Source of the DNA: Chionis minor
Taxonomy: Eukaryota; Chordata; Aves; Charadriiformes; Chionididae
DNA length: 64,000 bases
Assembly: GCA_013398295.1 (NCBI GenBank)
Contig: VZSF01000019.1
Coordinates: forward strand, 218,571 to 282,570
Direction: 5' to 3'
Shown: one piece after another, positions 1 to 13,000 of the stretch
How positions within the stretch are numbered: position 1 is the first letter of the stretch
Layout: every line of letters starts with the position of its first letter
The notes under the pieces: generated by a model
The model's input: the letters and a program-made list of their open reading frames with translations, nothing else
The model's database searches: none
Told to the model about the DNA's origin: nothing
Position numbers and translations under genes: made by a program

Positions 1-946
1 GTGTTGTGTGTTTTTTGGGTTTTTTGGTTTTTTTTTTTTTAATGACATTGTTAAATTGTACTTTGAGAACAGATGGCGGATATTTGAGATGCGGACTTAA
101 GAAGGCTGTTGGTCAAAACCTAAGTTTTGTGCTTTGCAAGAGCTGTACAAAATTTGGTGGTTGGGGGACAAAAACTAGAGAATGAGGCTGTAACGTATCC
201 CCTGCCTCCCAAAGGCCCTTTGCAAACCTGTTCTGCTAGCAACTTTCTCACGCTGCAGTGACTTTTTCAGAGGTGGCCTGGCAAGCTGGCAGTGCCGCTT
301 AGCAACTTATTTGTTTTAAAAAAAAAAATAATAGGCACAAAGGCTCTACAGTCAGTTTGGTGTTAGACAACCTGTTTATTTCCTTGATCAAGACAGAATC
401 CATTCATCCACTCTGCTTTATGCATTTGTAAGCAAAGTGGTGAATGTTGGTTATATGTTCCTCTGTTAATGCTGTTTTATTTTTTTGTTTGAAGTATACA
501 CAGTATTATGACTGTGCCATACAGAGTACTGGAGAGTCTAATCAAAACAGTTTGACTTAAGTGTAATTTTCTCAGAAGGAAACAAGTTTTGCTTCATTTT
601 ACATACCGTTTATAATTTCATGTGATACTTCTAGCCTGGAAAATTGGTAAAGGTTGTGCCGTATATCCATTAGTAATGCTTGATATTTCTAAAAGAGAAA
701 ATAGTTCGAGTTTGCAAATCCTTTGTTAGGTTTTGCTCAGCACAGATAAGGATTTTGCTTTAATATTCAAACTTTCATACAGTTTTTTGTACATACAGTG
801 TAATTACGCATGTAATTACAGAAAACTTAGGTTTTGCCAAGCTAAAGAGAAAACTTCAGATTCTCTCTTTAGATAATGACTGTTCCACTGCAAGAAGCTG
901 TATCTGACTTTGTTTTATTACACTATTCTGCATCCTTCTTTCTTAG
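1..946 (+). other. RASA1: RASA1 intron (3' part)
   Basis: Non-coding AT-rich sequence with T runs at the start. The next upstream RASA1 exon (PH domain) is not found here. It ends at the acceptor ttctttcttag. Confidence 0.7.
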
Positions 947-1024
947 GACTGGATGAAAGCTCTGCAGATGTTTTGCAATTTAAGAAAAACCAGTCCAGGA
1001 ACATCTAATAAACGTCTACGTCAG
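947..1024 (+). CDS. RASA1: RASA1 exon: end of PH domain
   Basis: A 78-nt exon of 26 whole codons, beginning DWMKALQMFCNLRK and ending NKRLRQ. The acceptor is ttctttcttag and the donor is cag|gtgaag. DWM is the conserved tryptophan end of the PH-domain C-terminal helix. Confidence 0.93.
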
Positions 1025-4000
1025 GTGAAGCTGATACTATGGGGTTGGCGGTGCATGTGGAGGAGTGTTTTATCTCATTGTTGCAAAACAATACTGATAT
1101 ATCTCAGATTTTTGCTTTAAACAGTAGTAAATCCTGCATGTGTTTACTTTCCTTTTTGGAGCTCTGCAGTACCCTTGTGAAACCAACCAGAATGACCTAC
1201 ACTTTGTTCTACTATCTATATACATAAAGCCCATAATGGCTTTAGGCAATCTGCATGTTCTTTGCTAGGTACTCATTTCTGACCACATTTGAGTAAAAGT
1301 GTAAAGACGTCAGCGTCTGTATCACTTTACTTTTAAAATTCACCACATAGGGGAATCTTTAAAAATTTGACAAACTTATGTGACATGTAAACAAAATACT
1401 ACTTTCATGGTACTCATTTTCAGTAACAAATACATGCTGAACCGTGCTTGTGGCTTAATTTCTCTTGACCTCTTCAAGTGTGCTGGGTTTGCCAGAATTT
1501 CCTCAGAGGCACAGGACAGATAGTCACAAATGGCTAAGTCTGGAGAATAACATGAAAATAATTCCAAGTATCCCTGATATTTTTTTAATGTTAGGAATTT
1601 TGAATGTAGTTGTTTTAACAGACAGTGAGGAAAGGAATAAAATGGGATGCTTTTCAGGATGACCAACTGTTCTGTAGTTAACATTAAAGAAGTTTGGATA
1701 CTTCTGAATAAATGAACTAAATTAGGTGAATTTACAGGTGAAGTGGTGGGTGAAATTGAGGGCTTCAAGCTGCCAAAGCAAAGAACAAAGAGTGACAATC
1801 TGAAATAATTGTTTACTTTAAAAAGCTAAGAAAATACTCATCTACATAAAGAAATAGAATGTGATGTCTTGCAGAACAGACTTCTACACAATCTGTTAGG
1901 AAAGCACCACATGAGCCATTGTGTTTGGGATCATCCATGGCTCATTCAAGGTGTCAGTCTTTGACGTCAGTGATATTTTCTGTGCATAGAAAAATTGGTA
2001 TTTGCAATTCCTAATGCCTCGGAGATAGTTTTTAAATAAGAAGACAAGATTCCTTAAAAGCAGGGGGTGGAGATTTGTTTTCAGTAACTATTTGAGTTAC
2101 TCTTACTTTGTCACTGGTGACTCTTAAAGTGTTTTCAATTACTTCTGTTTCTGCTCTTATTAGAAAATTTTAGTTTGTGTTCAGTATTCATATATTAACA
2201 TTAAGCCTCTGCATAGAGTATAAATAACCATTCATATGTTTTGTATTTTGTTTTAGCACCAAAAAGTGAATTTTGTATATATGTATTTATTTTTTTTAGG
2301 TCAGCAGTCTTATTTTGCATGTAGAAGAAGCTCATACACTCCCAGTAAAGCATTTTACTAATCCGTATTGTAACATCTACCTGAACAGTGTCCAGGTAGC
2401 AAAAACACACATCAGGGAAGGGCAGAATCCTGTGTGGTCAGAAGAATTTGTCTTTGAGTAAGTCTTAATCTTCTTGAATTACTGAATTTGATTTGTAAGT
2501 TGCATTGCATTTAAGATTCTTAACACTGTGTACTGTTTTGCATATGCTTTTTAAAAATACTTTAAGCCAAATTCTGCACGGGCAGAATTTTCTGTAGGCA
2601 CCTAGATGTCTTTGTTAATTTAAGTGTCTTTGGCTGACAATGAGAACTCAGGATTGAAATGAGTTTAGAATAAGCTTAAATTTCGGCCAAGTATGGTATT
2701 AATTGAGGCTTTCTGTCTTTTCTCCTAGTGATCTTTCATCTGATATTAATAGATTTGAGATAAGTCTTAGTAACAAAACAAAGAAAAGTAAAGATCCAGA
2801 TATATGTAAGTATTTTTCTGTAAAAGATGCATATATATTGCAGCAATGGATACTTTGTGTGGTTTTTATTACTCTTGTCAAACATTGTCACGAGAGAATT
2901 AAGTGTATTTTTTCACACTTGCGGTACTGCTGTGTTTGTATGTTTTGGATGTGTGGGACTGGCTTGGCATTAATGTTTTTCCAATGAGAACCTGCATGTG
3001 TTTTAGTAATAAAATGCACAGTAATCTAGTCCTGTGTATCTGATGGCTTTCCTAGCTCTGCTGTAGAGTAGCCGTTGTGTTATACAATGAATGCACTTAC
3101 CAAAAAGCAAGACACAAGGGTAGCTGCCAGTATTAGTCTGCTTCACAAAATGCTAAGTCCCACAGAGTTTTAAGTCTTGACTGCATGGAATTCCTTTTCA
3201 GGTCTTTTTGTTGCTTCCAGTGAGAAAGAGAAAGGGAGGAAAGGTGTAGTACTTTAATAATTTCATTTTTTTAAAAAAAATTATTGACAGTCTCTGAACA
3301 AAATTTGTCTTGTTTTCTTTCCATTTTACTTCGTCTGCCTACTTTCCTTGTACCACTCTTGGGCTTAAACCTGAAGTTACCTCAGTATCACTTTGAATGG
3401 GAAAGGCATTTTCTTCTTCCTTTTACAGAAGTTCTGATGAATTTATTTTCCTCATGTTACCCAGACAGCTGCTTCTTCAGCTGTGGGTTTGTTTCTGTTC
3501 CAGCAAATTAACAGCAAGCTGGTAAGATCTATCAACTTTCCAGAAAGTGTTTGAAGAATATGGATTCTGAGCTCTTGGGTAGGAAAAAAAACAATTGAAT
3601 TTTGAAAAAACTTGAATTATTTTCTTTTTTTTTAAGTTTGGTTCTCTTCCCACACAATGTGTTTTTTAGTGTTTTGGGGGTTTTTTTTTCCTTATTTAAG
3701 GTGTCTTGTTTCCCAGCATACTTGTTTGGGAGCAGCTTTAGCCCCAGGCCTCCTCTTCGCTGCCTGCAGGGCAGGATGCCCTCCCCACCCCCTTCAAACT
3801 TGTTCAAAGATTTTTTCTTTTCCATTGTGTTCAGAGTTGTCTGTTCCAGTCTGTCAGAGTATTTATAATCTATTGCAATTGTTTTCAGTTTGCATATATT
3901 GTGTTACTGGCCTCTTATGTTTGCCTCAGTGCTAATTTCTCGATTTTCTTTCCTTTTTTTTTTTTTTTTTTTTGAGACCTGTAGGGAGACCTTGACCAAA

Positions 4001-7000
4001 GTAGATGATTTTGAATGCTATTGCAGAACCTAATTAAATTCCAGGCTTCTTTCTCCTTCCTCTGACTAGAAAACTTCCTGCATAGCAAGAGGAAAAAAGA
4101 GGCATTCCCTCTGAGAGACAAAAGGGCTGTAACAGCAGTTGTGACCATGTTCTTGCACTGGGGTTTTTTTGAGCTGGAAACCTCTATCCACACCAGAGCT
4201 CTGGTTGGTAAAAGAATCGTTAAAAGGCTGCTTCTTGAATGGGATACTTCTTGTAGTTTCCTCCTCTTCGCCCAGATTAAGGAGGTTATGTTGGCTCGGG
4301 GTGCATCCAGCCAATGGGAGGTAATAGAAGGTTTCCTTATCTAGGTCAGGATCGGAAGTGACTTGAGTTTCTTAGCTGCAGTTAAGTACACTCTTACAGC
4401 ACAACCCAGCAGTCCTTTCATTTTTGGTTAAAGATTAGATAGACTAAGTCAACTTGAATGAACACAGATCTCTGCTTGCATCCCCAGCCCTATTAAATAC
4501 GTTTAAGTGTAGGGGCAAAAAAAGGAGCTAAACCAGACCTTACCTAACATACCTGTATGCTGCGCTGCCTGCATAACCCTCGAACTCTTCAAAAGCAGGA
4601 AAATTGGTTCCTTTTCTGAACATTCTCCTTTGCAGTCACAGCTGTTACATGTGGACTGCTGTGAAGTGGGAGTCATGCGAAGCTGGTACGACTCATCTTC
4701 CCAGTTAATTAGTTAAGTCAGCTTTTCTGCTTGCTTTTCCTGCCATGTAATGCAGATTGAAGGCCCAGAATTCTGTTATTGGTTTCCCTGCTTTATTTCT
4801 TTCATCATAGTACACAGAAGTTAAATACCAAAATGATACTAGCATGAAGGCTATTTTTTTTCTCAGTATTTAAAAATATTTCCTGAGCTTTCAAGTCTTT
4901 GACTTTGAAGTTTGCCTATTATGAGTATTCCATAATTATTTTAGTATTTTTGGTTTTTAAGTATTTCAAATGGTCAGAAATTATACGGAACAGTTTAGTA
5001 TCAATGCTATTTAAATTTTCTTTGCTTCTCTAACTGTAAATTGCATAAGGATTTATTCAAATAAATGCATTTAACATGGCTTGAAAAAAATCCCCATCAT
5101 GCATTAGTAGACTTTATCAGCTGCTACTGCAAACTGAGATGCTCGGGTATGATTAGAGAGCTGAATTAGTAAATCTCTCAGGACAACAACACAGCGCTGA
5201 ACTGGAGTGCAAGTTCCAGTTTGGTTTTGCACCGTGATAGCTGGTTAATTCCGAATTAGTTGATGTTGAAAAAGAAACATTATTATAGTGGAACTGGTTA
5301 ACTCATGCAGGCCAGTCCGTAGAGCAAATTATTAGGCAATGTTTTTCCTTTCAGGCAGAGTTATTATTCGCCATAGTGCCAAAGCTTGTTTTTTGGAACT
5401 GATACCTGACATGATAGGAGGATGGGCTGTGCTGACATGGTAGTGACTTGTGGCTGTGAAAGTCAGGATTTAGTATGTCCATGTATTGAGCAATTTCTCT
5501 TTCTCAAGAATTCAAATGGCTTTTATTTTGAAAACTTTTTTAGGAATTTTTTTTTGGTGACTCTATTTTGTTCTGGCAGGCTTAGACAAAGACTTCGCAG
5601 TAAATTCAGGTTCATTTCCAGACTGAGGCCTGCAACAAACCTAAATTTGAACCACTTTTCACTTTGATTCCCAGGTTACAATTATTAACAATCAAAATAC
5701 AATCTTCTTACTAAATAATATGTCCAAACTTTCGTTAGTAACTAAACCACTAAGAAACCTCAGTCTTACTTTTTTTTTTTTTTTTGGTACTAGTGTTCAT
5801 CATATAAAATTTTGTGATTCTTTTTGGATCAGGATTGCTGTCAAGAGAATTCTTACCTGTGTCTGGAGAGAGAGATCAACTATTGTTTGTTTTCGTGACT
5901 CTGTGTATTTGTTTCTCTTTTAAAATGTGCTATATTGCAAAGTGTAAAATATCCTGAATTTTTCAACAAACAGCATTCTCTTAATGAAGGCAGCCTACTG
6001 TTTCTAATGTAAGCTGTTAAATGGGAAAAGGCCTTGCTCCTTTAAAGTTATTGAATATAAATGACTATAGTAACTGCTCTGCAGTCTCTGTATTGATAGT
6101 TCTGTTTTGACCTTTTTTTTTTTAAATCAAAGCAAGATTATAGTATTATAGCTATGAAGTGCTCCTATAACCACAGGGGAAAATTAAATTATCAGTTTAT
6201 TCTAGATCTTGTGTTTCATTCACCATTCCTCTCAACGAGATACACATGCATGTGCAAGCAAAATAAGAAGAAAACCACATTGCTTAGTTTGCGGGGTACA
6301 GGAGCTTTGATGCTGGGGAGAAATACTCTAGGAAAGTCAATTTACCAAAACTGGTCTGAAGACATAGGCCCATCCACACTGGTGATAAGTAGATGAATTG
6401 TTTTTCACACTACTTGGCTGATTTGAATGCATTAGCTTATATCAGTTCATCAGCTACAAAGCCAGCTGCTGGGGCAGAATTCAGCTCAGTCCAGGGCATG
6501 GCTTGGTGATGGCAAGGTACCAACACCACTGAAAGCTGCATTCATGATTTGACCGTTCTTGCGTTGAGTTTCATCACTACCTAACCAGAAAGCTGCTTGG
6601 GCACACATTTCAACATTTTAATGTGTGTAAACTGTTACAGCCTTAACCTGGGAGACAGTGTGAGAGAAATACATATTGCAATGTTTGGGAAAGCCGTAGT
6701 AGTACCATAATAATAAATAGTAAGAAGTTTCAAAGTGGTCAAGGAGCAAAGCTGATGGTGCTGTCAGCCCAAGGCTGGAAAGAGGACAAGGAATTCTGAA
6801 AATTTTGCCTGTTTTTAGTTTCTGACTCCTGCCTGGATTTGCAGGGTAGCACGTTTTTACTCACTACTTGGGTGTTACAAAGAAAACTGTCGATATCCGT
6901 GCAGGATTTTTGAATGTGTATGTGTATATTCTTTACAGAATATTTCATATTTCTTCACTTTATAGGAGTCTGTTAAACCATTGAAGAGGGGGTCTGGATA

Positions 7001-10000
7001 CATTGATGGGGAAAATCTTGCTCACTCTTACTAATGCTCATTTGCTGAAAAAAGATGGCATGTCTAAAATAAACTTTTCTCTTTCAACAGTAGCACTGTT
7101 TTGTTGGAGCTAACTTATTTGAACAATGCTTTCTTTCCTTAAGTGTTTATGCGTTGCCAGTTAAGCCGATTGCAAAAAGGACATGCAACAGATGAGTGGT
7201 TTCAACTCAGTTCCCATGTACCGTTAAAGGGTATTGAGCCAGGATCTTTGCGTGTTCGAGCACGATATTCTATGGAGAAGATCATGCCAGAAGAGGAGTA
7301 CAATGAGTTTAAAGAGGTATGAGGTTGTTTAACTTTTCCTTGGTTTATCTGTCAAAACTAATTTTGTTGGTTGTTCGAGATGGATCTCAATAACACTTGT
7401 TGACATCGTTAAATAACATTTATAGTGACATCTATATATCACTACAGATACATGATACCACTTTTTCCAGAGCTGTTATATGTTAGGAGAAGCTTCTGAA
7501 TATTTTAAAATTCTGTTTTTCTTTCAGCTTGTACTCCAGAAAGAACTTCATGTAGTCTATGCCTTATCACACGTTTGTGGACAAGATAGAACACTGTTGG
7601 CTGGCATTTTATTGAAGATTTTTCTTCATGAAAAGCTTGAGTCCTTGTTGTTACGAACACTAAATGACAGGGAGATAAGCATGGAAGGTACTGCACTAAA
7701 TTACACTAGAGTTTACTGGAACTTTGGGCAGGTGGGGAAGGAAGGGCTCTGGCGCCTGCCTTTTTTTCTCTTGCTATAGTTACAGCATATATCAAAGTGT
7801 ACTACACAGCACACTTATCCTCTGCTTTTTGCTGTCCCCTTTTCCCAACTTTTCACTTTCCTGTCTCTTTTTTTTTCAGATGAAGCTACTACCTTGTTTC
7901 GTGCCACCACTTTAGCAAGTACACTTATGGAGCAGTATATGAAAGCCACGGCAACAAGTTTTGTTCACCACGCACTGAAAGACTCTATATTAAAGATCAT
8001 GGAGAGCAAGCAGTCCTGTGAGGTGATACCTTGAACTATGTTTTTAAACATTTTGGTGTGACACAATTACCTACTGATTGCTGTGTTTTATGTTTGCATT
8101 AAACGTTAGCTTCAGAGACATTCATTAATCTCTCAGAACTAAAATTCATGTACATGAGCTGAATTAATGAAGAGATACTGTTTTTTCCTAGATTTTGGCT
8201 TTGAACAATATTCATAGTACAACTTCTAAAGTTTTTGTAATTAAAATTTCTTTAAATTATCTATTCTTCAGCAGTTTTAGGCTGTTCTGTAGCAGTTACT
8301 GAACATCCTAACCTAAGTAACTTCTAGTAAACTCAAGATACTGTAGAAGTTGATGTCCAAGCTTTAGTTTTAATTAGACCTACTGATATTAAGTGGTTGT
8401 TATTGATCCTGAACCTGTTTTTAAAACATCCTGACTTTTGTGTTTAACTTAATTGTGGAAAGGATGGAAGTCCTCAGAAATGCATAGTGTATCAGAACTT
8501 TAAAATACTGCTTCTTCACATTTCCTGACTAGCCATTGAAACAGACTTGATGGTTCTGAAAGAAACTTGCACTGCGGCAGAATATTTGCTTCGAAGTAGT
8601 ATTCCATGTGTAATACTATGAAACTATGTATGTAGTTCTAGTCAGGAGAGGAAAAATAATCTTTTTCTCATTTTGTTTCAGTTAAATCCCTCAAAGTTAG
8701 AAAAAAACGAAGATGTAAACACTAATTTGGCACATCTACTCAGTATACTTTCAGAATTGGTGGAGAAGATATTCATGGCTGCAGAGATACTGCCTCCGTA
8801 AGTTTGTACTTTTCTGTTCAGATTTGTATTTGAAAGCTCCTGTTTGTGTGAATTACGCTGCACCTTAAAGTGATGTTCTTACAGGTTCATCTCCAGCTAA
8901 TCAGTCATAAAACTATTGTCTTTAGGGTGTACATAAAGGAATATAGATGGGGGAAAAGAATAAATAACATTTTCAGGGATTTGTAGTGCTTTTTGCAAAA
9001 GCTAGCACATGTGCTTTCCTTTGAAGGAGAAGCTACTAGACCTGAGAGGTCAGTGAAAGAATAATAATGAAAATAATCAATACAGCATTCCCACAAAAAG
9101 GCAGGAGACAGTAGTAGTTAGCAAGCAATGAAGTTGATTCCAAATTCTTTCCAGTCCTTCTCTGAGAAGGAGATGGAATTATTAACAGCGTATTAAAAAT
9201 ACAAGCGGGTAGTAGTAGAATAATACTGTGCTATGGTTACTTCTGTCTGCTAGGGAAGTGCAGAAGTTGTATTTTTTTATTTTTTTTTAATTGCTAAAAT
9301 AACTTGTGTTCATAGTTTAGATTTGAATCATGTAATAAAAAGTGGATAGTACTAACTGTTTTCTTTCACTGTGTCATTGGTTTTTAAAGTAAACAAAATC
9401 CTCAATTTTGAGAGGGCAGAGTAGCACATACGTGGTCCTTTTGTGTTAGTGCTGGCAAGGTTGGCATTAAAAGTTGCACTCCTTTTAAGAATATGAGGCT
9501 CTCAACATTTTCTAAAATACACCACAGTTTTCCCCTTTTTTATGGGAGAGAACTATTGCTGTGGTTGCATAACTTTTAAACACCTAACCCTCACTTATAG
9601 AAGAAATAGTTACTGTTTAGTTAAGAGAAAAATTATTTTTTTAAAAAAAAAATCAAACCATCAAAAATGTTTTTTTTAAAAAGGAAATGCTAATTACAAA
9701 ACAGGAAACAGACAATACATTTAACGCACATCTGAATAATCACTGAATTGCATATAGAGTTGTGTATTAATGAAGGGGTTGCCCTTGCCAGTCATATTTA
9801 ATATAAAATTACTTTTTATAAATTTATTGACTTACAAATTATCTCAAAGTTAATTTAAGGCTTCTGTCTAAATTATAAATGTAGAATTGGTAATAGTTCT
9901 GCAACAAGTAGGAGGCTGGTCTAGATCCTTTCTGACCAGCTTTTTTGATTCTTAAGTTTAATGGAATGAGTAAGTAGCTATTACTTTTACAGGACGTTGA

Positions 10001-13000
10001 GGTATATTTATGGGTGCCTACAGAAATCTGTTCAAAACAAGTGGCCAGCTAATACCACCATGAGAACCAGAGTTGTTAGGTAAGTTACTTGTCCATTTAT
10101 TCTGAAAATAATCTTTCTCAAGTCTTGTTAAAGACATAAACTTAAGTGTGCTTGTCTATGTTTTCTTTCCGTGACAAGACTGTATAGTACTTACATGGGT
10201 TACAGCAGTATTTAAGGTATTTATGATGCTGAGGCATGATATCCCAATTAAAGATTATGAGCTTGCAAGATTCTTAATAATGTTCTTAGAGCCTTGCCAG
10301 AATACGATGATGTAGTAGAGAGGTCAGTATAGCTTTACTTAATAGTTTTAACTTTGAATTTACTTGTGTTTTATCAAGTTTTACTAACTAACTTAAAATA
10401 GCAATTCCCTTTTTTTATGCTGGAAAACTCTGAAAGGAATAGTTAACCAGTATGATACCTGTAGAGAGCAGTGACCTCTGAAGATTGTGTTCCTGTCATA
10501 TGCCATCTGGGAGAAGTGTGCCTTAGCTAGGGACTCTTAGGTGGAGTGTGTTAATTGCTGGAGAAATCTTACATGGTTTAAGATCTGTGCCCTTTAAAAT
10601 GCAGACCCAACACGGTAAGGAATACCTTCTTATAAAGACAATTGGACTGTCTACATCAGAATATGTCATTTTCTGCATCAGAGGAGGCTCCCGGTCACTG
10701 GTGTTGGGCTGTTGGTTCTGATCACTCTGAATCAACACTGTGGTGGTTTCCAAAAACGTTATTTTATGCTGTCCCAGTTTTGTTTCATTTCTTTGCTCCA
10801 GCCCAGTCGTGTTGAAACGTTCCAGAGCTCCTGCAAAAATGTGACAGGAGGTTGCTGAACCTGGCTCCTCTGAACTTGCACCAGCCACACACACTCCCAC
10901 ATACATGCATAGACTAATGCAGGACAGAAGTTCTTCCTCTTACACTGTCCCGTGGCCAGCAGAGGTCAAACAACAATCTTTCACAGAGATTTGGTCTTTA
11001 CGCTCCTATTTCCAAACGCTGGGGGTTTGAAGGGTATGAGCCACATCTTTCCTTTTTCGCAGTGATTAACTTTGTGAAGGTTAATCTCCCATGAAGGGAG
11101 TCCTGCGGAGGATTTGCCTTTGGCTTTTGTTTATCATTTTGACAAGAGAAGCCTTGGCTTATGTCATCCAGGGAACCATGCAAGGGCTTTGCCTTGAAAT
11201 TGAGGCTGCTGCTGTGAGAGCCAACCTACTGGGAGGCTGTGGAGCTCGGCAGTGAACACCACAGCCTTTCTGTTCCTCCCCAGCTCCAGGGAGAATCATG
11301 TGGCTTTCCTTAGGGGACATAGATCCCATTCAGAGTTTTACAGAAGTCTCCACTGGATGCTATAAATACTGGGTCCTTTCTCTTGTGATGCTAGTCTTCA
11401 CAAGCGAACACTTCTGATTTCTCTGTAGACTACAGTTTCACAGCCTTCAGTGATGAATATTATCTTTTTCCCCACTGTGGTCCAAGAATGATCAGATATT
11501 CAGAGGCAGACAGGCAGTTTTTAGATGTCTGGGTAGCTCCCTGCCATATCATTCAGAAAACATTTCCATTTGACTCTAGTCATAAAACCTCCCTCTAGAT
11601 ACCAATTCGTTCTTAATTTAGGCAGGTTGACCAGAGTCGGAAGCACCAGATCTTCCGTATCAGCAAGGCCTGTCCTAGATTGGCCTTCAACTGTGGGCAC
11701 TTTAAAAGAGTAATTGGTGTATATGCCATGACTTCAAAATTAATTACTTCCTCAGAGCTTTAAAATCACACCACAGAAAATATTTTAGCTTCACGTATGG
11801 CCAAGCAATGTTGTCTCACTAGCCTGTAATTTGTAATTCTTGGAGAAGTAAGAACTTTCTGTAACAGTATATACTGGGTGTCTTGGACATATGGAAGGTG
11901 CATTAACCTCATTCCTGTGTGTGTCATTTTCAAGTGATATGGACATTATCATCACTGTGACCTTATCAGCGGGGCAGGTAGCGTAAGGTTCCCTTCCTTC
12001 TTTTAAAAGTGGTCAGGCTTTGTTGCTGCTGCAGTGAAAACCAGTCTGCTGGTAGTGTCCAAGCACTCCGAACAAAATTAAAGATTTATAGACTGTTTTA
12101 TTTGGTCCGTATGTCAGTTCATTGTACAGCGATTAGCTGGAGTTGAGGTTAACCTGAGGTGGATGTATTTTTATTTTTGCCGTTACCAGAGAGTTAGATT
12201 TTTCTCATGCTATTGAAGGCTGTTCCGGGTTTCTTTTGAACAAGCTGCAGCCAAAACAGAGTGCTTTTTTCCCAGCTTTCTTGATGGCAGGAGGGAGGTC
12301 AGAGACCGGGGAGGGGGCTCCTTTTTGAAGTCCGAGAGCTGAGGTTGGTTTCGGTGTGACTTTTTACAATTAAGTTCTCCCCACGTGGTTTCGGCAGTTC
12401 ACCTTAGCTGGGAAGGCAATATGCCTGTTCTTTCAGCTTTTATCATGGTTGAAGTCATAGTGTGATACTCTTAATTTGTTAATGTATTCACAGAGTGCAA
12501 GCTGATTGGTTGCTGCCCGTCTCAAAAAGATTTCATGCTAATTTGAATCCTTAAAGACTACACAATTTTATATTACTGAACAAAATACAATTTTTTTCCC
12601 ATTTCAGTGGCTTTGTTTTTCTTCGACTGATTTGTCCTGCTATCCTGAACCCAAGGATGTTTAATATCATCTCAGGTGAGTCTATGCTTCAGATTGAACT
12701 CATACTTTATATGGTGGTAGGCATGAAATTACTGTAGTGTCTAATGTAGCAAAATACGAAGTTTTTTTGAACACAGTGTCCAAAGTCATGTTATCCATGT
12801 CACTTGACTGACTTCTCTGTAAATCAGCCAATGTATGCTTTTCACCCGTAAAGGTTAGATTGTGGTTATTCTCAATATCATTTTACAGTCCAGAAAACCA
12901 TGTATTGTAGTATTTAATAACACAATTTTGAGTTAAAGACTATCAGTCTGAAAATTCTAAGCGTGTGATCCTCAGATGTCACTTTGAATACAATGCAATG

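Noticed and set aside
1376..1798. 140-codon minus-strand frame in a RASA1 intron
   Set aside because: No homology recognised and no splice or promoter context.
9908..9955. Possible CR1 tail in a RASA1 intron
   Set aside because: Too degenerate. Only a few matching words.
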